This document shows positions 40,146-48,505 of a stretch of DNA of 64,000 bases, one piece after another. This DNA comes from Pseudomonas sp. AB6 (lineage in GTDB: Bacteria > Pseudomonadota > Gammaproteobacteria > Pseudomonadales > Pseudomonadaceae): contig NZ_JAVIWJ010000001.1 in assembly GCF_034314105.1 (NCBI RefSeq), positions 188,501 through 252,500 on the forward strand, given 5' to 3'. The notes beneath the pieces were generated by a model that was not told where the DNA came from, made no database searches, and was given only the letters and a program-made list of their open reading frames with translations. The translations under genes and the position numbers were made by a program. Position 1 is the first letter of the stretch. Each line of letters opens with the position of its first letter.

Positions 40146-40166
40146 ATGTTGTGATTATTACTACAT
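40146..40166. promoter_or_regulatory. Palindrome in the hexR/zwf gap, candidate HexR site
   Basis: ATGTTGT-GATTATT-ACTACAT is symmetrical at 6 of 7 arm positions. It differs in spacing and arm words from the TTGT-N7-ACAA sites at gapA/edd but includes TTGT on the left. Its place between hexR and zwf agrees with the known HexR control of zwf. Confidence 0.55.
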
Positions 40167-40217
40167 TTGGCCTTGAGTCCTGCCTTTAAAAAAGGTATTT
40201 GTAGCCTAACTTGATAA

Positions 40218-40225
40218 AAGAACAA
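40218..40225 (+). promoter_or_regulatory. A-rich Hfq/Crc-type motif at the zwf start
   Basis: AAGAACAA fits AAnAAnAA and ends 5 bases before the zwf ATG. No purine-rich GGAG-type SD is present there, so the A-rich segment replaces the usual ribosome site. Short motif, hence modest confidence. Confidence 0.4.
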
Positions 40226-40230
40226 ACATT

Positions 40231-41700
40231 ATGCCTCTGATAACGGTTGAACCGTGCACCTTTGCCTTGTTCGGCGCTTTGGGCGACCTGGCGTTGCGCA
40301 AGCTGTTTCCTGCTCTGTATCAACTCGACCAAGCCGGACTGTTGCACGCGGACACGCGTATTTTGGCGCTGGCCCGTGAAACCGGTGACGAACAGCAACA
40401 TCTGGCGAACATCGACAGTCACCTGCGCCGCTTTGTGCCGGCTGCGGAACTGAACGAAGAAGTGGTCAGCCGTTTTCAAGCGCGTTTGAGTTACCTGCAC
40501 GTCGATTTTCTCAGGGCCGACGATTATGTCGCACTCGCTGAGCGAGTAGGCAACGCCGAGACAATGATCGCGTATTTCGCCACGCCAGCTTCGGTGTATG
40601 GCGCGATCTGCGAAAACCTGGCCTCGGTGAACCTGACCGAGCGCACCCGTGCAGTGCTGGAAAAACCTATCGGCCACGACTTGGCTTCTTCACGTCGGGT
40701 TAACGATGCTGTGGCGCAGTTTTTTCCGGAAAACCGCGTCTACCGAATCGACCATTATCTGGGCAAGGAAACGGTTCAAAACCTGATTGCCCTGCGATTC
40801 GCTAACAGCTTGTTCGAAACTCAGTGGAACCAGAACCATATCTCCCACGTGGAAATTACAGTGGCGGAGCAGGTTGGGATTGAAGGCCGTTGGGGCTATT
40901 TCGATCAGGCCGGGCAGCTGCGCGATATGATCCAGAACCACTTGCTGCAGCTGCTTTGCCTGATTGCTATGGACCCGCCAAGCGACCTGTCTGCGGACAG
41001 TATTCGTGACGAGAAGGTCAAAGTGCTCAAAGCGCTGGTGCCGTTTACCCCTGAACGCCTCGCGACCCAGGTTGTACGCGGTCAGTACATCGCCGGTTAC
41101 AGCGAAGGTAAGCCCGTACCGGGTTACCTGGAAGAAGAAAATTCCAACACGCAGAGCGACACAGAAACTTTTGTTGCTCTGCGCGCAGATATCCGCAACT
41201 GGCGTTGGTCCGGCGTGCCGTTTTACTTACGTACGGGTAAACGCATGCCGCAAAAATTGTCGCAGATCGTGATCCATTTCAAAGAACCGCCGCACTATAT
41301 TTTCGCCCCGGAGCAGCGGATGCAGATCAGCAATAAATTGATCATTCGCTTGCAGCCCGATGAAGGCATTTCCTTGCAGGTGATGACCAAGGATCAGGGT
41401 TTGGACAAAGGCATGCAGTTACGCAGCGGCCCGTTGAAACTGGATTTTTCCGACACCTATCACAGCGCACGAACCCCCGATGCCTATGAGCGGTTGTTGC
41501 TGGAAATAATGCGCGGCAATCAGAACCTGTTTGTTCGTAAAGATGAAATTGAGTCCGCATGGCAATGGTGTGACCAACTGATTGCAGGCTGGAAAAAGGC
41601 GGGCGATGCGCCCAAGCCTTACGCCGCCGGATCGTGGGGGCCAATGAGCTCCATTGCCTTGATTACTCGTGATGGGAGGGCATGGTATGGCGATATATGA
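40231..41700 (+). CDS. zwf: Glucose-6-phosphate 1-dehydrogenase
   Basis: A 489-residue enzyme that oxidises glucose 6-phosphate to 6-phosphogluconolactone with NADP or NAD. NADP-binding motif [16 protein letters not shown] (14-29), the active-site block RIDHYLGKE (172-180), and [10 protein letters not shown]. In many homologues the first motif reads GASGDL; the alanine-leucine form here is typical of one Pseudomonas subgroup. It overlaps pgl by 14 bases. Regulated by HexR according to P. putida work. Confidence 0.97.
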   Translation: MPLITVEPCTFALFGALGDLALRKLFPALYQLDQAGLLHADTRILALARETGDEQQHLANIDSHLRRFVPAAELNEEVVSRFQARLSYLHVDFLRADDYVALAERVGNAETMIAYFATPASVYGAICENLASVNLTERTRAVLEKPIGHDLASSRRVNDAVAQFFPENRVYRIDHYLGKETVQNLIALRFANSLFETQWNQNHISHVEITVAEQVGIEGRWGYFDQAGQLRDMIQNHLLQLLCLIAMDPPSDLSADSIRDEKVKVLKALVPFTPERLATQVVRGQYIAGYSEGKPVPGYLEEENSNTQSDTETFVALRADIRNWRWSGVPFYLRTGKRMPQKLSQIVIHFKEPPHYIFAPEQRMQISNKLIIRLQPDEGISLQVMTKDQGLDKGMQLRSGPLKLDFSDTYHSARTPDAYERLLLEIMRGNQNLFVRKDEIESAWQWCDQLIAGWKKAGDAPKPYAAGSWGPMSSIALITRDGRAWYGDI

Positions 41701-42400
41701 ACTTGAACTGCCAACGGGCCTTATAGCTCACGAGTTCACAAAGCCGGCGCAACTGGCTAATGAGTTGGCCGCTGCGGTGGCTGAGCAGTTGATCAACGCG
41801 ATTGCGGCCAATGGTGTAGCGACGTTAGTGGTGTCTGGTGGGCGCAGCCCGGTAGCGTTCTTCCAGAGCTTGGCCGCGCATGCGGTGGACTGGTCGAAAG
41901 TGGTGATCAGTCTTGCGGATGAACGCTGGGTGCCGGTCGAGCACCCGGACAGTAACGCTGGCTTACTCAAGCGCTACCTGTTGCAAGGTCCTGTCGCCAA
42001 GGCGCGTTTTATCAGCCTTTACAGCGCCGCAGCGAATCTGGAAGAGGCAGCGCAGGCCGCTGACCTGGCGCTGGCAGAACTGCCAGCAATTGACGTGCTG
42101 GTGTTAGGCATGGGCGATGACGGCCATACCGCGTCGCTGTTCCCGAACAGCCCGAATTTGGGTGAAGCGTTGAATCTTAACGGTCAGCGCCGCTGCCTGC
42201 CGATGCTGGCACCGACGGTACCGCATCAGCGATTGACCCTGACACGCCAATTGTTGGCTTCGGCGGGTCTGCCGATCCTGTCCATTTCCGGGCAGGCCAA
42301 ACTTGACACGTTGCGCACGGCACTGGCGGGCGATGATCTTGCTCAAATGCCAATCCGTGCCTTCCTCAACTCTTCGTTAGAGATTTACTGGTGCCCATAA
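41687..42400 (+). CDS. pgl: 6-phosphogluconolactonase
   Basis: A 237-residue hydrolase that opens 6-phosphogluconolactone. Family signatures: [43 protein letters not shown] and [15 protein letters not shown]. The ATG at 41687 overlaps the end of zwf. The 6-codon longer open frame (MMGGHG...) is less likely. It is followed by eda after 17 bases. Confidence 0.95.
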   Translation: MAIYELELPTGLIAHEFTKPAQLANELAAAVAEQLINAIAANGVATLVVSGGRSPVAFFQSLAAHAVDWSKVVISLADERWVPVEHPDSNAGLLKRYLLQGPVAKARFISLYSAAANLEEAAQAADLALAELPAIDVLVLGMGDDGHTASLFPNSPNLGEALNLNGQRRCLPMLAPTVPHQRLTLTRQLLASAGLPILSISGQAKLDTLRTALAGDDLAQMPIRAFLNSSLEIYWCP

Positions 42401-42417
42401 GTAAAGGATCCGCCGCT

Positions 42418-43092
42418 ATGAAGACAATAGAAAGCAACCGGCCTCTCAATAGCATGGCGAACAAGATTGCCCAAATCGACGAGCTCTGCGCTAAAGCGAA
42501 GATTTTGCCGGTGATTACTATTGCTCGTGAACAAGACATTCTGCCGTTGGCTGATGCCTTGGCCGCTGGCGGCTTGACCACGCTGGAAGTGACCCTGCGC
42601 TCTGCGTTCGGTCTGACCGCGATTCGTGTTTTGCGTGAGCAGCGTCCAGAGTTATGCGTTGGTGCCGGCACTATTCTGGATCGCAAGATGCTTGCAGACG
42701 CAGAAGCCGCCGGTGCGCAGTTTATTGTTACGCCCGGTTGTACCCATGACCTGCTGCTGGCGGGTACCGAATCTGAGTTGCCGCTGTTGCCGGGAATCAG
42801 CAGCGCTTCGGAAATCATGGTTGGCTATGCCTTGGGTTATCGCCGCTTCAAGCTGTTCCCGGCAGAAATCAGCGGCGGCGTCGCTGCAATTAAAGCCCTC
42901 GGTGGACCGTTTGTTGATGTACGTTTTTGCCCAACTGGCGGCGTCAGCCCAGCCAACCTGCGAAGCTACATGGCCCTGCCTAACGTGATGTGCGTAGGTG
43001 GTTCATGGATGCTGGACAATGCCTGGATCAAAAGCGGTGATTGGGCACGTGTTCAAGCGGCCAGTGCAGAAGCATTGGCGTTGTTCGATTAG
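42418..43092 (+). CDS. eda: KDPG/KHG aldolase
   Basis: A 224-residue class I aldolase that splits 2-keto-3-deoxy-6-phosphogluconate to pyruvate and glyceraldehyde 3-phosphate, the last Entner-Doudoroff step. Motifs: LPVITIAREQDILPLADALAAGGLTTLEVTLRS (with the catalytic E), GAGTILDR, FIVTPGC, and the Schiff-base lysine in RRFKLFPAE. The ATG at 42418 has AAAGGA 9 bases before it; an alternative start lies 9 codons upstream. Ends before a strong terminator. Confidence 0.96.
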   Translation: MKTIESNRPLNSMANKIAQIDELCAKAKILPVITIAREQDILPLADALAAGGLTTLEVTLRSAFGLTAIRVLREQRPELCVGAGTILDRKMLADAEAAGAQFIVTPGCTHDLLLAGTESELPLLPGISSASEIMVGYALGYRRFKLFPAEISGGVAAIKALGGPFVDVRFCPTGGVSPANLRSYMALPNVMCVGGSWMLDNAWIKSGDWARVQAASAEALALFD

Positions 43093-43133
43093 GTTTTAAT
43101 TATTAATTACTGACGGTTGGTTTACGGCCATTT

Positions 43134-43166
43134 ACGGGGCGCCTTGGTCGGGTGCCCCGTTTTTTT
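43134..43166 (+). terminator. Rho-independent terminator of zwf-pgl-eda
   Basis: ACGGGGCGCC and GGTGCCCCGT pair as a 10-bp stem (one G-T pair) with a 7-base loop, followed by seven T. Confidence 0.95.
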
Positions 43167-43197
43167 GCTGCGCCAATGTGCTTTATGGCCTGATTCT

Positions 43198-43428
43198 TCA
43201 TAAGCGGAACGGGCGTTTGCTTTTTCGTAGAGGGTCCAATAGCGCACCCAAACCGTTGTGGTCGATTTCATGCATCAGGGCCAGCAGCGCGCCCAGCTCG
43301 CCGTGGGGAAACCCTTCCCGAGCAAACCAGTTCAAATATTGCCCCGGCAGATCAGCGATGAGTCGGCCTTTGTATTTGCCATAGGGCATTTCTCGGGTAA
43401 CTAGTAATTCAAGTTTTTGAGGGTTCAT
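43198..43428 (-). CDS. DUF3820 family protein
   Basis: A 76-residue soluble protein beginning MNPQKLELLVTREMPYGKYKGRLIADLPGQYLNWFAREGFPHGELGALLALMHEID. The MPYGKYKGRxIADLPxxYLxWFxxxGFPxGxLG pattern is the DUF3820 signature. Pfam describes the family as a putative quorum-sensing-regulated virulence factor, based on a P. aeruginosa structure; there is no biochemical role. Start at ATG 43428; 13 extra upstream codons are possible. Faces eda from the other strand, beyond the terminator. Confidence 0.85.
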   Translation of the reverse strand: MNPQKLELLVTREMPYGKYKGRLIADLPGQYLNWFAREGFPHGELGALLALMHEIDHNGLGALLDPLRKSKRPFRL

Positions 43429-43652
43429 GTGTGCGCCCACTGGTTGGATGTGCTCTTGGCCGAACACGCGGTGTCGTTGTGCAAGATACGTGCATTCTGC
43501 ATGCAGGCTAAACGACAGTTCTTGCAGAAAGAGCGATTTAATTTAGTCAGTTAATTTGTAATTATTTGAAATTAAACGTTTTTTGTTGTGACTACAAGCT
43601 GGCATGGTCGCTGCTCTCTTTATTAGCATCATCCACCAAAGAGGAATTGGAA

Positions 43653-44123
43653 ATGACTGATATTAATAAAGAAGCCGTTTCTGTACTTAACGATCTGATC
43701 GAGACCAGCAAAGACGGTGAAAAAGGTTTTCATTCCAGTGCTGAAGACATTAAGAATCCGACAGTGAAGGGCTTTTTTATCACTCGTTCACAAGAATGTG
43801 CCGCAGCCGTTCGCAAGCTTCAAGCTGAAGTACGGTCGTTGGGTGGTGATCCAGAAGACAGCACGAGTGTAGGGGCGTCGCTGCACCGTGCATGGGTTGA
43901 CTTGAAGTCGGCGGTGACCGGTAAAAGTGATGAAGCTATTCTTAATGAAGTTGAGCGCGGCGAAGATCATGCGCTTAAGGCTTATAAAGATGCATTAGAA
44001 AAAGCGACTTCTAAAAACTTACCTTTCAATGTTGTTGCGCTCATTCAAGAGCAACTGAGGGGCACGCAACGGAACCACGATCAGGTGAAGGCTTTGCGTG
44101 ATCAGGTTCGCGCGCGCAGCTAA
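43653..44123 (+). CDS. PA2169-type four-helix bundle protein (DUF2383)
   Basis: A 156-residue, mostly helical ferritin-like fold without obvious metal ligands. MTDINKEAVSVLNDLIETSKDGEKGFHSSAEDI and LRGTQRNHDQVKALRD are the family ends. GAGGAATTGGAA gives an SD just before the ATG at 43653. The 29 upstream codons of the open frame lie in an AT-rich promoter region. Function unknown; members are often induced in stress or stationary phase (general impression). Monocistronic, with its own terminator. Confidence 0.9.
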   Translation: MTDINKEAVSVLNDLIETSKDGEKGFHSSAEDIKNPTVKGFFITRSQECAAAVRKLQAEVRSLGGDPEDSTSVGASLHRAWVDLKSAVTGKSDEAILNEVERGEDHALKAYKDALEKATSKNLPFNVVALIQEQLRGTQRNHDQVKALRDQVRARS

Positions 44124-44138
44124 CGTGGCTGTAATGGT

Positions 44139-44168
44139 AAAAAACGTCAGCTTGTCTGGCGTTTTTTT
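44139..44168 (+). terminator. Terminator after the DUF2383 gene, also facing the diguanylate cyclase gene
   Basis: CGTCAG and CTGGCG (one G-T pair) form the stem, flanked by six A on the left and seven T on the right. The A/T flanks make it work in both directions, so it may also end the convergent diguanylate cyclase transcript, whose stop codon lies just beyond. Confidence 0.88.
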
Positions 44169-44178
44169 ATTAGACGGA

Positions 44179-45714
44179 TTACAGGCAGACATGAGGAAGG
44201 GCGGCGGTATTGCAAGCGCTTGCGCACTCGATGCGATTACGTCCATTGCGCTTGGCTTGGTAAAGCGCAGCGTCCGCAATGCTGATTAACAAGTCAGGGT
44301 CACTCGTTGAAACATGATCTTGGGAGGCGACCCCGATACTGACGGTGACGCCCTGCTCATCAGTCGAAAACGTGGGCAATGCCTCTACAGCCGCTCGGAT
44401 TTTTTCTGCGATGAGCACCGCGCCTGCAAGTGGGGTCTCGGCCAAAATTACCGAAAATTCCTCGCCTCCGTAGCGAGCGGCTAGATCGGTTGGACGACGG
44501 ATATTGGCTAGAATGGCTGCTGCAACGTGACGCAGTGTTTCGTCTCCGCCGAAGTGACCATGGCGATCGTTGAACGCCTTGAAATGGTCAACATCAATCA
44601 TCAGCAGTGACATCGTTTTGCCTGAGCGAAGTCCGCGCATCCATTCGGCATTAAGCACTTTATCCAACTGACGGCGGTTTGCGAGGCCTGTTAAACCGTC
44701 GGTCGAGGCTAGCTGCGCCAACCCCTGCTCGGCGCATCGACGTAACCTCAACTCCCGGCATAGTAGAAACGTCAACCAAAAAATACCTAAACACAGAACG
44801 CCCGTAGCACCGCCCACCAGCCATGTTCCGCGAAGCCACGTTCCATAAACTTCCTCCATCGACTGCCCAATCACCACTATTAATGGCAGATCACCGACCT
44901 TTGAGAACGTGAATAAACGCTCTTGATGGTCGAAGCTGGAGACGCTGATAAAAGTCCCGTTGCCTTCCTTAATAAAGCGTCTGATATTTTCCCTCTGGCT
45001 GAAATCCTTGCCTATAAGGGCTTCATTGCCGACATCGGGTTGTCGCGCTAGTAAATATCCGTTGGTATTGATTAGGTTAACGTAGCTGTTGCTGCCGATA
45101 TCCAGGCTTTGGAACAGTTTACTGAAATATATTAAGCGCATCGCCGCCGAAGCAATACCTATGAATTTGCCGTCGGAAGAAGACATGCGTCGGCTAACCG
45201 TAATGCACCAGTCGCCATAGCCCGATCGCAATTTGAAGGGGTCACTGATTAGTAAACCCAAGCCAGGGTTGGCTTGGTGGGCACGAAAATGCTCCCTGTG
45301 TGCGAAATTATCGGGTCTCGATGCAATGGATAGAGAGTCCGCGAGCACGTCACCTTTCTGATCAAGTAGAAGCAAATTGCCTTTGTACGGCGCGGCGGTG
45401 AAGCGGTCGAACAACAGCTGTTGGCGCAGTTGTGGTGTGAGGGCCTGAACCTCGGGACGCTGCCAGGAGCTGGTCATGGTTTGCAATGAAGTGTCGTAAA
45501 GGTCGATGTTGCGCTGCACATCCGACTTGATCAATTTAACAATATTAGACGCTGAGCGGGCGGCGAAATCTTTTGCGCTGGCGCGTTCGCGAATGAGTAA
45601 CGAAGTGACAATGACCACAATAGCGATTACCGCTAACGCACTACCGAAAATCAAAACATTCTCCGGTCTGGACCTATCGCCTAACAGTTCATGGTCGGGG
45701 AGCGTTGAATCCAT
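44179..45714 (-). CDS. Membrane diguanylate cyclase, dCACHE-GGDEF
   Basis: A 511-residue inner-membrane enzyme that makes cyclic di-GMP. TM1 about 20-41, periplasmic double-CACHE sensor about 45-290 (YDTSLQTMTSSW, DQKGDVLADS, LINTNGYLLA), TM2 about 296-318, GGDEF domain about 335-500. The active-site motif is GGEEF (416-420), intact, and the inhibitory I-site RPTD (407-410) lies five residues upstream, so product feedback is expected. DVDHFKAFND (374-383) binds metal. The ligand of the CACHE domain is unknown. Next to the chaperone-usher pilus locus, divergent from it. Confidence 0.94.
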   Translation of the reverse strand: MDSTLPDHELLGDRSRPENVLIFGSALAVIAIVVIVTSLLIRERASAKDFAARSASNIVKLIKSDVQRNIDLYDTSLQTMTSSWQRPEVQALTPQLRQQLLFDRFTAAPYKGNLLLLDQKGDVLADSLSIASRPDNFAHREHFRAHQANPGLGLLISDPFKLRSGYGDWCITVSRRMSSSDGKFIGIASAAMRLIYFSKLFQSLDIGSNSYVNLINTNGYLLARQPDVGNEALIGKDFSQRENIRRFIKEGNGTFISVSSFDHQERLFTFSKVGDLPLIVVIGQSMEEVYGTWLRGTWLVGGATGVLCLGIFWLTFLLCRELRLRRCAEQGLAQLASTDGLTGLANRRQLDKVLNAEWMRGLRSGKTMSLLMIDVDHFKAFNDRHGHFGGDETLRHVAAAILANIRRPTDLAARYGGEEFSVILAETPLAGAVLIAEKIRAAVEALPTFSTDEQGVTVSIGVASQDHVSTSDPDLLISIADAALYQAKRNGRNRIECASACNTAALPHVCL

Positions 45715-46382
45715 TTTTGAAGTCCGGAAAATGAATACTGGGAATATCTATAATTCATTGAATTTATTTGGATATTGAGCATTTTATGTAGAAATAAACG
45801 CCTTTATCTGCAGGGTAATATACAGGTTGAATCAGAGTGTTTTTTGAAAATAATTGCAAGTCTGTCTTGGTGTGACGAAACGGTTGATTTCCAATTTGCG
45901 TGCGGACGCCTCAAGAGCGTGCTAAGCAGGGAAACTCGTAAAACGTTAAGCAAAAAAAGCCACTGATGACTGTTGCCATAAAACGGTCGATCAGGAGTGA
46001 AGCATGAGCACGCTTGCCTGCGATCTACCTCGAAGCAGTGTCATTGGGTGTCGCAAGGCCGGTGAAGGGGCGGGGTGGTCTAGAATAGCTGTTGAAGGTC
46101 TTTCGAATATCCGCAGCTTCATTCGCTTCATTTGCCCGCCGACTTGGTCAGCCAGTGCGAAAGAGGATCTAACTCCGCTGAGGTAGGCGAGCAGATCTTC
46201 GAAAACTCAAGACTCCACGGTTTCTGTCGATAACAAAAATAGGGGTCGAAGGTTTCTAAAATCGTTGTTTTTAATAGGGGTGATTGAACGCTTGTTGAAA
46301 GGTTGCTGAAAGGAAGTATAGGAAAGTTCCTACTTAAAGCTTTTCTGTCCTTTCGCTGAAAATGACTAGGCGGAGTAGTGAT
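45715..46382. other. 668-base region without a convincing gene, before the pilus locus
   Basis: AT-rich on both sides. The only frame with a good ribosome site is at 46004-46186: CAGGAGTGAAGC precedes an ATG, and 60 codons follow (MSTLACDLPRSSVIGCRKAGEG...), with no family I recognise; it could be a relic or a small protein. A palindrome AAGTATAGGAA / TTCCTACTT with a 2-base centre lies at 46314-46335, about 50 bases before the first pilus gene, in the place of an operator. The promoters of the cyclase gene and the pilus locus must be here. Confidence 0.5.
46314..46335. promoter_or_regulatory. Palindrome upstream of the first pilus gene
   Basis: AAGTATAGGAA-AG-TTCCTACTT is symmetrical except for a 2-base insertion in the left arm. 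A larger outer pair GAAAGG / CCTTTC surrounds it. It lies 48 bases before the start codon of the minimal pilin gene. A repressor or activator site is plausible. Confidence 0.4.
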
Positions 46383-46697
46383 ATGAGCAGAAAAACGGCA
46401 GGTTTTATTCTGTTTTCAATAGCTATTTTAACTTTCAGTGCCGAAGTACTGGCCAGCGGCGGCGTGCTCAATTTCCGGGGACAGGTTGTTGAATCATCGT
46501 GTGATGTCCGGCACCTTTTTGAATTAAAAACCTTGAAGCAAGTACAGCTAATTCAGGTTTTACCCCGTGTCACCTTGGTTCTGGACCGCTATCGCAATGC
46601 TTGCAGCGGTGATGTCATGGCCTTCGATATTTCCTTAGTAGGGGGTATTGCAGACGAAAACCCTGCTGCCAGCGTTGTAATCGTTACGTACCAATAG
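46383..46697 (+). CDS. Very short pilin-like secreted protein
   Basis: A 104-residue protein. Signal peptide MSRKTAGFILFSIAILTFSAEVLAS, then GGVLNFRGQVVESSCDV, the typical pilin A-strand start with its cysteine (C40). The second cysteine is C74 in RNACSGD. It ends SVVIVTYQ, alternating hydrophobic residues with a near-terminal tyrosine, as in chaperone-bound G strands. The mature part is only about 80 residues, roughly half of a normal pilin, so internal strands are missing. First of the pilus genes. It may be a minor subunit, a terminator or anchor, or a decayed pilin. Weak SD (GGAGTAGTG). Confidence 0.65.
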   Translation: MSRKTAGFILFSIAILTFSAEVLASGGVLNFRGQVVESSCDVRHLFELKTLKQVQLIQVLPRVTLVLDRYRNACSGDVMAFDISLVGGIADENPAASVVIVTYQ

Positions 46698-46985
46698 CCC
46701 GCAACTGTTTCGAAATGTTGCTTCAAGTTATATAGCGTCAGGTTGCGAAATTTTTTATCTCGTACCTTTGCCAAGGTTTTACATGCTGTGTCTGCGCTAT
46801 AAGCCCCCGTTCATAGGTGTTTAATCAATAATCTGAATTTGCCTACGGAAAAGGCCTTCGCTAACTGTTGCCAAATCCTTATCAATAATGTGGTTTTCCT
46901 GACAGCGGCCTTTGTATCGTGTCGTTATAGTTCAGGCCGTCCAGTGATGGGCAAAACATAAACACACACAAGGAATGTTATTCGT
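46698..46985. other. 288-base gap between short pilin-like gene and major pilin gene
   Basis: No gene. AT-rich, with a 9-base direct repeat ATCAATAAT at 46824-46832 and 46881-46889 and an inverted pair AAAGGCC / GGCCTTT at 46850-46856 and 46907-46913. The inverted pair suggests an extended RNA fold or a protein site. The size and position imply that the major pilin has its own promoter. Confidence 0.45.
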
Positions 46986-47567
46986 ATGAAAAAACTCTCT
47001 CTCGCATTAGCTGTGTTAGGCGCAATGGGTCTGGGTGCCGTGAGCACGGCCAACGCCGCCAATAACGGAAAATTGGTGTTCAACGGTACGCTGACTAATA
47101 TTTCCTGCGCAGTCGGCCCGGGTGCTGGCGTAGGTGCGGGCCCGAATGGGGACATTAACGTTGATCTGGGGAATGTATCGTTCTCCGATATTGGCGCTGC
47201 CAGCGATACCAAGCTGGAAACCGCTACGCCGGTTCAGTTACTGATCAACTGCAGTGCAGGCGTTGAGCAATACAGCACGGTAAAAATGCGCTTTGTCGCA
47301 CGCTCGGGTAGCGGTCTGGACAACAACGACTCCAAACTGTTGCGTACTACGGGCGCTGCCGACGGCGTAGGTATCGGCCTGCTGAACGCTCAGAACCAAA
47401 TTATGGACTTGAGCGGTACTGAAACCATCGACAAACCGTTGATCAAGGATGGCACCGGAGGTGCAACGGCTGAGCTGAATTTCGGCGCAGTCTATGTATT
47501 GAACGGTACGCCAACTAATCCAGGTAACGCTGACGGCTTCATGCCTTTCGTACTGGACTACGAGTAA
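46986..47567 (+). CDS. Major fimbrial subunit (chaperone-usher pilin)
   Basis: A 193-residue secreted pilin. Signal peptide MKKLSLALAVLGAMGLGAVSTANA; FNGTLTNISCAVG holds C41, which pairs with C89 (LLINCSAG). The C-terminus FMPFVLDYE with tyrosine next to last is the donor-strand recognition motif. An unusual glycine-rich insertion (GPGAGVGAGPNGD, 44-56) follows the first cysteine. AAGGAATG serves as SD. It is followed by the chaperone gene after 60 bases. Expected to form the shaft of the pilus. Confidence 0.92.
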   Translation: MKKLSLALAVLGAMGLGAVSTANAANNGKLVFNGTLTNISCAVGPGAGVGAGPNGDINVDLGNVSFSDIGAASDTKLETATPVQLLINCSAGVEQYSTVKMRFVARSGSGLDNNDSKLLRTTGAADGVGIGLLNAQNQIMDLSGTETIDKPLIKDGTGGATAELNFGAVYVLNGTPTNPGNADGFMPFVLDYE

Positions 47568-47627
47568 CAACCTTGACGGGGCGAGTCTTCTCACCCCGTC
47601 ACACTTCGGTTTCAGGCGACGGTCATC

Positions 47628-48377
47628 ATGCGTTTCACCCTTATTAAATATGCCTGCTTATTACTGGCGTTCCTAACGGCCGTCAGCGTTCAGGCGGGTA
47701 TTGTTCTCAATACCACCCGTATCATCTATCCGGCGCAGGACAAAGAAGTCAGTTTCGGCGTTCACAACAGCGGGGGCGGGGAAATCCTTTTGCAATCCTG
47801 GCTCGAGGCCGCTGCCGAAGAGACTTCAAATTTGCCGTTTGTGATCATTCCAGCCTTAACTCGTATGCCTGGCCACGGTAAGCAACTCCTAAGGATTATG
47901 TATGCCGGTGCCGACATGCCTCAGGATCGCGAATCAGTTTTCTGGCTCAATGTTCAAGAGATCCCACAAACTGCCGCCGCAAATGCGTTGCAGATCGCTA
48001 TTCGTCAGCGCATCAAAGTATTTTTCCGCCCTGAGGGATTAAGCGATGTACCGTCCCAAGCGCCGCAGCAACTGCAATGGCGACTTTTGCGAAACGGCGT
48101 TCTGCAGGTGAGTAATCCAGGTTCTTATCATGTGTCTATGGTCAGAATTGAAGCGCATGACGGTATAAGTCAGGTGATGAGTAAGGAGAGCCATATGTTG
48201 GCGCCGAAACAATCCTTGGAGCTTGCGCTGACCAAACTGCAGAAAGGCCGATCGGTGTCCGTAAGCTTTATCAGCATCAATGACTTCGGCGGGCAAGTGC
48301 AATATCGCGCCCTATTAAATGGGCATGACATGGCCAATGCTGTTCTAACTAACAAAAGCGATCGTGTTACTCAATAG
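47628..48377 (+). CDS. Periplasmic pilus chaperone, first copy
   Basis: A 249-residue FimC/PapD-type chaperone. Signal peptide MRFTLIKYACLLLAFLTAVSVQA; domain 1 with the conserved arginine in LNTTRIIYPAQDKEVSFGVHN, and lysine in IRQRIKVFFRPEGL, which anchor the pilin C-terminus. Domain 2 from about 145 to the end. It holds subunits by donor-strand complementation until the usher takes them. Follows the major pilin, which it probably serves. Confidence 0.94.
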   Translation: MRFTLIKYACLLLAFLTAVSVQAGIVLNTTRIIYPAQDKEVSFGVHNSGGGEILLQSWLEAAAEETSNLPFVIIPALTRMPGHGKQLLRIMYAGADMPQDRESVFWLNVQEIPQTAAANALQIAIRQRIKVFFRPEGLSDVPSQAPQQLQWRLLRNGVLQVSNPGSYHVSMVRIEAHDGISQVMSKESHMLAPKQSLELALTKLQKGRSVSVSFISINDFGGQVQYRALLNGHDMANAVLTNKSDRVTQ

Positions 48378-48505
48378 CGAGTAAAAGAACCCCCTTTATA
48401 TACCGAGCATCCGAGTTGCGACCTGTGCGCATCCTCGGCGGGTTGCGCCTGTGCGAAAGGACTCTGCGGCGTGACAGTACCCCAAGGATTGAGTGATAAC
48501 AGCAC

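Noticed and set aside
45775..45966. 63-codon frame next to the diguanylate cyclase gene
   Set aside because: Starts at TTG without a ribosome site and lies in AT-rich promoter sequence; no family.
46698..46985. Invertible phase-variation switch before the major pilin
   Set aside because: The inverted arms are only 7 bp and no tyrosine recombinase gene (FimB/FimE type) is in the window.
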